In this document: piece after piece, positions 15,094-19,233 of the stretch | How positions within the stretch are numbered: position 1 is the stretch's first letter | Layout: every line of letters starts with the position of its first letter | Assembly (NCBI GenBank): GCA_964498075.1 | Contig: CAZCGA010000119.1 | Span: 1 to 19,233, forward strand | DNA from: CAZCGA01 sp964498075 | GTDB lineage: Bacteria > Desulfobacterota > Binatia > HRBIN30 | Reading direction: 5' to 3' | DNA length: 19,233 bases | Notes under the pieces: model-generated | What the model saw: only the letters and a program-made list of their open reading frames with translations | The model's database searches: none | What the model was told of the DNA's origin: nothing | Position numbers and translations under genes: made by a program

Positions 15094-16518
15094 CTAGAAC
15101 GTGCGCAGCATCTCCAGAATGAAACGCGGGTCCATCTTGCCGACGTCCAGCAGCGGCCGACCGTGGGCGCGCGGGTTCGACTGGAGCTCGACGAACTCTT
15201 GCAGCTCCTCGGGCTTCGGCCACCACTCCGGCCGCGGGATCTCCCCCGGCTCCTCGGTGACGAAGAGCTTGCCTTCGATCTTGTAGAGCCGGCGCGCGTT
15301 GGCGCCCAACAGCTTGGCTTGCACCTCCGCCGGCACGCCCACCTCATTCATCTCGCGCATGGCGCTCCAGGAGTCGGCGCCGTCGTGGTGATAGGCGTCC
15401 GACGACCACAGGCCGACGTTCTCGAAACGGTCCCACTGGCGGAACGTCGGCACCTCATCGGACTCGAAGGCGATGAAGCATTGCTGGTGGAAAGCCTCGC
15501 TCGGCAGGCGGTCGGTCTTGACGCGCCGCTCGTTGGCGTAGAGCTTGAACAGCCGGTCGCAATGCTCCAGGAGCTGCGGCAGCCAGCTCGAGTTCGACTC
15601 GAAGATGGCCATCTGCAGCTTCGGGTAGATGTCGAGAAATCCCGACAGCAGGATCTGCCCGAGCCAGGTCATGGCCTCGAAGATGAAGCTGAGCGTCTGC
15701 ACGTCGACCATACGGCCGCCGAGCTGCATGTCGCCGGTGCGCCCGATGAGCTCGCCGGGAGAGACGACCATCGGGCTGGGCTCGGCGGGGAGGGCAGGAA
15801 ACGTGTGCATGCCGACGACGACGCCGGTCTCCTCGAAGGCCCGGTAGATCTTGTCCATGGTGTTGCGGATGGTGCCCGCCGCCAGCGACGGAAAGATCTG
15901 GTTGGGATACTTGCCGCGGGCATCGATCGGCCGGACCAGCGCGACCCGGAAGCCCTTCTTGGCGAGTCGTTCCAGCTCTTGCACCGTATACTCGCCGTTC
16001 TGCAACGGTAGCCAGCCCGCGGGGAACAAGCGCTCGCGTGCCGCGGAGCAGAAGTCGCTGACCCAGTTGTTGTAGGCGCGCGCCAAGGCGTAAGCGCCCT
16101 CGGCGTTCTCCACGTACGGGAAGTTGGCGACCAACATGGTCGGGATGATCATCACCTGGTCGATGCCCATGAGGTCCATGTCGCGCAGCCGCGCCTGCGG
16201 ATCGTAGGCGCCGCGATGCTCGAGGTAGCGTTTCTGCTCGGGCGACAGGGGAGTCTGCTGGAGCTTGCGCATGACCTTCTTGTTCATCCCCGGCCCGGCG
16301 ATGCAGATCGGGTTGTAGCCCGGGAAGTTGTAGCTGGCGCCGCCGATGCACACCGTGCGCCCGTTGAGGATTGCCTGCTTCTCGTCTTGCCAGTAGCTGC
16401 GCTTCACCAGCTCGCGGTACTCAGGCTCGACGTACTGCGACCAGATCTCGAACGGATCATTGATGTGGGCGTCGCAGTCGAACACCGAAAACGTCTTGCG
16501 CATCGGCGAGGTCGTCAT
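15094..16518 (-). CDS. Amidohydrolase-family (PF04909-like) metal-dependent hydrolase A
   Basis: A 474-residue paralogue of the following gene. The metal motif is VFDCDAHINDP, with further candidate ligands in GVVVGMHTFPALP, MAIFESNSSWLPQLLEHCD and WSSDAYHHDGADSW. It is about 80 residues longer than its neighbour, mostly from an enlarged loop around 40-80 (KQAILNGRTVCIGGASYN) and a C-terminal extension. The ATG at 16518 is chosen over the longer frame start at 16554 because AGGAGGAATT stands just upstream. It lies in one direction with two acyl-CoA dehydrogenase genes before and an amidohydrolase after it (12-base gap). Related enzymes catalyse decarboxylation or hydrolysis of aromatic and cyclic acids; no specific activity is assigned. 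Confidence 0.88.
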   Translation of the reverse strand: MTTSPMRKTFSVFDCDAHINDPFEIWSQYVEPEYRELVKRSYWQDEKQAILNGRTVCIGGASYNFPGYNPICIAGPGMNKKVMRKLQQTPLSPEQKRYLEHRGAYDPQARLRDMDLMGIDQVMIIPTMLVANFPYVENAEGAYALARAYNNWVSDFCSAARERLFPAGWLPLQNGEYTVQELERLAKKGFRVALVRPIDARGKYPNQIFPSLAAGTIRNTMDKIYRAFEETGVVVGMHTFPALPAEPSPMVVSPGELIGRTGDMQLGGRMVDVQTLSFIFEAMTWLGQILLSGFLDIYPKLQMAIFESNSSWLPQLLEHCDRLFKLYANERRVKTDRLPSEAFHQQCFIAFESDEVPTFRQWDRFENVGLWSSDAYHHDGADSWSAMREMNEVGVPAEVQAKLLGANARRLYKIEGKLFVTEEPGEIPRPEWWPKPEELQEFVELQSNPRAHGRPLLDVGKMDPRFILEMLRTF

Positions 16519-16535
16519 TGCAATTCCTCCTCTTC

Positions 16536-16571
16536 TAATGACCCAATGACTCAATCACCCAATCGTCAATT
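16536..16571 (+). repeat. 7-8 bp period repeat between two minus-strand genes
   Basis: The core AAT recurs at 16537, 16545, 16553, 16561 and 16568, that is at spacings 8, 8, 8, 7, within units such as CCCAATGA, CTCAATCA and CCCAATCG. It occupies most of the 59-base gap between the second non-catalytic-type acyl-CoA dehydrogenase subunit and amidohydrolase A, just upstream of the latter's ribosome-binding site. Confidence 0.65.
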
Positions 16572-16577
16572 CCGTGC

Positions 16578-17666
16578 TCACCATCCCGCCAGATCCGCCG
16601 CCCGCGCTCGGTGCACCGCCGCTTCGCCTAGGAAGCTGCGGTCGAAGACGGCGCGCCGGAACCACAGGTGCAAGTCGAACTCCCAGGTGAAGCCGATGCC
16701 GCCGTGCAGCTCGGTCGCATCGCGGGTGATGCGGTCGTAGAGATCGGTCAGATGCGCCTTCGCCATGGCGGCATGGCGCTCCGACTTGTCGCGGATGCGG
16801 TCGAAGGCGTGCGCCGCGTACCAGTAGAGCGACAGCGACGGCTCGATCTCGCACGCCATGTTGGCGATCTGGTGCTTCACCGCCTGGAACGCGCCGATGG
16901 GCTGGCCGAACTGCTCGCGCTGCTTGGCGTACTGCACCGTCATGTCGAGGCAGCGCAGCGAACCGCCGTAGGCGTCTGCGGCGATCAAGACGCAGCCGGC
17001 GTCGATGGTCCGTTGCAGCGCCGCCGGGCTGCCGCCCAGCTTGGTCGCCGGCGTGTTGGTGAAGCGGACCGTGTCGACCCGTCGCGTCATGTCGACGAGC
17101 TTGAGCGGCGTGACGTCGAGACCCGGCGCCCCGCGCTCGACCAGCCAGAGGCCCGGACCGTTGTCGTCGACTGCGGCAACGATGATCGCGTCGGCGGTCG
17201 CCGTGTATGGCACGAAGGGCTTGGTTCCGCTGAGCCGTCCCTGGCTCGCGCGCGTCGTGTACTTCCTCGGATCCCACTCACTGTCCGCCTCACCCAAGGC
17301 GACGGTTGCCCGTGCCTTGCCCGCTGCGATGCGTGGCAACCATTGCTCGCGTTGCGAGGCGTCGCCGCCTTCGAGCAATGCGACCGTCGCCATGGCGCAT
17401 CCGAGGAACGGACCAGGTGTGGCCGCATAGCCCAACTCTTCCGCCGCCAGCGCGAGATCGAGCAACTCGAGCCCGGAGCCGCCATATGCTGCAGGGATCA
17501 TCAAGCCCGCGACCCCCAGATCAACCAACCCCTGCCACAACGCGTCGTCGTGTCCGCTGTCGCTTTCCATGATCGCCCGCACCCGCGTCGTCGGACATTG
17601 CTCTTCGAGGAAGCGCTTGATGGTGCTCTTCAGGAGCACCTGATCTTCCGATAGACCGAAATTCAT
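16578..17666 (-). CDS. Acyl-CoA dehydrogenase, non-catalytic-type subunit (pair 2)
   Basis: A 362-residue acyl-CoA dehydrogenase homologue starting MNFGLSEDQVLLKSTIKRFL. Family blocks are AAYGGSGLELLDLALAAEELG in the N-terminal domain and QREQFGQPIGAFQAVKHQIANMA plus ELHGGIGFTWEFDLHLWFRRA in the C-terminal domain. By eye alignment, the isovaleryl-type catalytic position is glycine and the medium-chain-type position is leucine L346, so no catalytic base remains. This is the beta-subunit pattern of mycobacterial FadE heterotetramers, and the LHGGIGFTWE block is typical of them. The start at 17666 has GGGGAGAGGG immediately upstream; the frame extends 19 residues further but without support. It follows its catalytic-type partner by 34 bases. 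Confidence 0.9.
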   Translation of the reverse strand: MNFGLSEDQVLLKSTIKRFLEEQCPTTRVRAIMESDSGHDDALWQGLVDLGVAGLMIPAAYGGSGLELLDLALAAEELGYAATPGPFLGCAMATVALLEGGDASQREQWLPRIAAGKARATVALGEADSEWDPRKYTTRASQGRLSGTKPFVPYTATADAIIVAAVDDNGPGLWLVERGAPGLDVTPLKLVDMTRRVDTVRFTNTPATKLGGSPAALQRTIDAGCVLIAADAYGGSLRCLDMTVQYAKQREQFGQPIGAFQAVKHQIANMACEIEPSLSLYWYAAHAFDRIRDKSERHAAMAKAHLTDLYDRITRDATELHGGIGFTWEFDLHLWFRRAVFDRSFLGEAAVHRARAADLAGW

Positions 17667-17700
17667 CCCTCTCCCCTTCGTCGATGGTCGTAAGTGCCTG

Positions 17701-18930
17701 CTAGCGCCGGCTGGCGGCGGCATCGCGCGGCAGGCCGAAGCCGCGCTCGGCGATCACGTTGCGCTGGACGTTGGCCGTGCCGCCGGCGATCAGCACGCCG
17801 AGTGACCAGATGTACGCCGTGACGAACATGCCCATGGCGGGCGCACTGTCTTCACCGGGAGCGAGCATGCCGCGATCCCCGAGCATATCCATCGCCAGCC
17901 TGCCGATGTCGTAGCCCAGCACCGTTCCGTACAGCTTGCTCACCAGGCCGGCGAGACCGGGTTCTTGGTTGTGCGCCTGCATCGTCAGCAAGCGGAACCC
18001 GTGGTACTCGTTCGCCAGCACCTTGGTCTCGAGCTCGACGATACGGTTGCGGATCATCGGGTCCTGGATGGCGGGCTTGCCGCGCAGGTGCAGGCCTTGG
18101 GCGAGCATGATGATTCCGTCCAGCGTCCGCCGCGTGAGCATGCCTCCGCCGATGAGCGCGCGCTCGTGCTTGAGCGTCGAGCGGCTGACGATCCAGCCCT
18201 GGCCGCGCTTGCCGACGAGGTTTTTGGCCGGAACTTTGACGTGATCGAGGAAGACTTCGTTGAAGTCGGCGTCGCCGGTCATCTGGCGCAGCGGGCGCAC
18301 GTCGAGGCCGGGCGTCCGCATGTCGATCAGCAGGTAGCTGATGCCGTCGTGCTTCGGGGCGTCGGGCTCGGTGCGCACCAGGCAGAACATCCAGTCCGCA
18401 GTATCGGCGTTCGAGGTCCAGATCTTCTGGCCGTTGACCATCCAGAAGTCGCCTTCGAGCACGGCGCGGGTGCGCAGCGAGGCGAGGTCGCTGCCCGAGC
18501 CGGGCTCGCTGTAGCCCTGGCACCAGGTGATCTTGCCGAGCAGCGTGTCGCGGATGAACTTCTGCTTCTGCTCCTCCGTCCCGTGCTCGACGACCGTCGG
18601 CACCAGCATGCTCGGTCCTTGGCCGACCAACTCGCCGGGCGCCTGCGCTTTGCGGAACTCGTCGGCGATGATCGTTGCCTTCAACGGGTCGGGCGGTTGC
18701 TCGCCGCCGCCGTAGCGCTTGGGGACGTGGCGGTAGAGATACCCACGCTCGATGGCCCTGAGGCGGAACGTTGTAGCGCGTTCGTCGGTGCGGATGATCG
18801 CGCCCATGAGTGCGGCGCGTCCGTCGGGTGGGGGCGCGCTGTTCGCGTCTTCCCGCGTCCAGTTCGCCTTCAGGAATTCTCGCACCTCGGTGCGAAACTG
18901 CTCGTACTCTGCGCTGTAGCTGAGATCCAT
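17701..18930 (-). CDS. Acyl-CoA dehydrogenase, catalytic-type subunit of a heteromeric pair (pair 2)
   Basis: A 409-residue acyl-CoA dehydrogenase with the FAD-side motif CQGYSEPGSGSDLASLRTR and MVNGQKIWTSNA, then FNEVFLDHVKVPAKNLVG. The C-terminal segment IAGGTANVQRNVIAERGFG has glycine G383 where medium-chain enzymes keep their glutamate, while STLKHERALIG carries glutamate E256 at the isovaleryl-type site, as in alpha subunits of FadE pairs. It heads the minus-strand run: catalytic-type subunit, non-catalytic-type subunit, two amidohydrolases, membrane protein. The ATG at 18930 is preceded by GAGGGAG; the open frame continues to 19188 but that extension (PRPSLPRRATAPCPG) does not look like protein. 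It is the same design as the pair at 4859-7126 but clearly diverged, so a different substrate is likely. Confidence 0.93.
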   Translation of the reverse strand: MDLSYSAEYEQFRTEVREFLKANWTREDANSAPPPDGRAALMGAIIRTDERATTFRLRAIERGYLYRHVPKRYGGGEQPPDPLKATIIADEFRKAQAPGELVGQGPSMLVPTVVEHGTEEQKQKFIRDTLLGKITWCQGYSEPGSGSDLASLRTRAVLEGDFWMVNGQKIWTSNADTADWMFCLVRTEPDAPKHDGISYLLIDMRTPGLDVRPLRQMTGDADFNEVFLDHVKVPAKNLVGKRGQGWIVSRSTLKHERALIGGGMLTRRTLDGIIMLAQGLHLRGKPAIQDPMIRNRIVELETKVLANEYHGFRLLTMQAHNQEPGLAGLVSKLYGTVLGYDIGRLAMDMLGDRGMLAPGEDSAPAMGMFVTAYIWSLGVLIAGGTANVQRNVIAERGFGLPRDAAASRR

Positions 18931-19039
18931 GCGGTGCTCCCTCGCTCGGCCGTGCGGCCGAAGGCTGTGGGAAGGGATTACCGCAGTGGCGCAGTGTGGG
19001 CAAGTGTTTGATTGAATCGCCTGCGTTGGGGTTGTGTAG

Positions 19040-19054
19040 GGGCGAGGCATTTCC
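19040..19054 (+). repeat. 15-bp repeat GGGCGAGGCATTTCC, copy 1
   Basis: Exact copy in forward orientation. With one flanking G it begins AGGGGCGAGGC, the start of a class of short GTAGGGGCGA-type intergenic repeats I recall from other high-GC bacteria. Confidence 0.75.
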
Positions 19055-19123
19055 GGCCGCGCATGGAAGGCAGCTACGGAACGACGCGCCGCCAGCGTGT
19101 GGTCGAGCGCCGCGAGTCGGAAT

Positions 19124-19138
19124 GGAAATGCCTCGCCC
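19124..19138 (-). repeat. 15-bp repeat GGGCGAGGCATTTCC, copy 2 (inverted)
   Basis: Exact reverse complement of copy 1, with 69 bases between them. It can pair with either neighbour to form a 15-bp stem. Confidence 0.75.
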
Positions 19139-19177
19139 TGGCCGGGGCATGGTGCGGTGGCGCGGCGCGGTAGAGAA

Positions 19178-19192
19178 GGGCGAGGCATTTCC
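19178..19192 (+). repeat. 15-bp repeat GGGCGAGGCATTTCC, copy 3
   Basis: Exact copy in forward orientation, 39 bases after the inverted copy. Copies 1 and 3 also share the following GG. Confidence 0.75.
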
Positions 19193-19233
19193 GGGTGCGA
19201 GCGAGCGGCGGTGTGTGAGCCAGCAGCGGTTCG

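Larger units (their letters stand above)
18931..19233. other. Right-edge intergenic region
   Basis: No gene is supported in these 303 bases. The region must contain the promoter of the minus-strand acyl-CoA dehydrogenase run, and it carries three copies of a 15-bp repeat listed separately. I could not identify a -35/-10 pair. Confidence 0.45.

Noticed and set aside
14137..16011. A 624-codon plus-strand frame
   Set aside because: Antisense of the two amidohydrolases, with shadow-type composition and no recognisable motif.
4463..16571. CRISPR array from the short repeats
   Set aside because: Units are 7-8 bp without spacers; no cas genes are present.
18931..19188. N-terminal extension of the second catalytic-type acyl-CoA dehydrogenase
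   Set aside because: The ATG at 18930 has a Shine-Dalgarno and gives the family-typical N-terminus; the extension crosses two copies of the 15-bp repeat.
1..19233. tRNA, rRNA, integrase or insertion sequence
   Set aside because: No cloverleaf-like sequence, rRNA segment, transposase or integrase could be recognised in any frame.

Overview
The window is high-GC, gene-dense bacterial chromosome. It has the look of an uncultured soil or groundwater lineage with many acyl-CoA dehydrogenases, such as Binatota or a deltaproteobacterial relative. That assignment is inferred from gene content only, since there is no rRNA or other marker gene here. A lipoprotein-type signal sequence on the sulfatase-like protein suggests a Gram-negative envelope.

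Layout. 1-1181: a short gene-poor stretch holding a compact toxin-antitoxin pair on the minus strand (toxin first, antitoxin overlapping by 4 bp). 1182-3142: a type II NADH dehydrogenase-like flavoprotein (+) converging on, and overlapping, a DUF2064/TIGR04282 glycosyltransferase (-). 3257-7126: a plus-strand run of an ACAD10/11-like acyl-CoA dehydrogenase, a four-helix-bundle (S23/IVP) gene bracketed by heptamer repeats, and a two-gene acyl-CoA dehydrogenase (catalytic-type plus non-catalytic-type subunit). 7243-13892: a mostly envelope-related block with a small three-helix membrane protein, a lipoprotein-like alkaline-phosphatase-superfamily (sulfatase-fold) protein, a radical SAM/SPASM enzyme, a GT-C-type membrane glycosyltransferase and a second polytopic membrane protein. 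12633-18930: a minus-strand operon-like run that begins with a second two-gene acyl-CoA dehydrogenase, continues with two metal-dependent amidohydrolase-family proteins and ends with the polytopic membrane protein. 18931-19233: no gene, but three copies of a 15-bp repeat in alternating orientation.

How the genes may work together. The main theme is acyl-CoA oxidation. Two separate pairs look like the alpha2beta2 acyl-CoA dehydrogenases known from mycobacterial steroid catabolism. In each pair the upstream gene keeps a glutamate at the isovaleryl-CoA-dehydrogenase position, and the downstream gene has lost both known catalytic positions. With the amidohydrolases this suggests catabolism of an unusual (branched, cyclic or steroid/terpenoid-like) carboxylic acid, with electrons passing to the quinone pool; the substrate cannot be read from the sequence.

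The most unusual non-coding signal is a set of short arrays with a period of 7 (in one case 7-8) bases, each with a different unit, at five places close to gene ends. Two of them form inverted flanks around the four-helix-bundle gene, which looks like a cassette dropped between the ribosome-binding site and the start codon of an acyl-CoA dehydrogenase gene.
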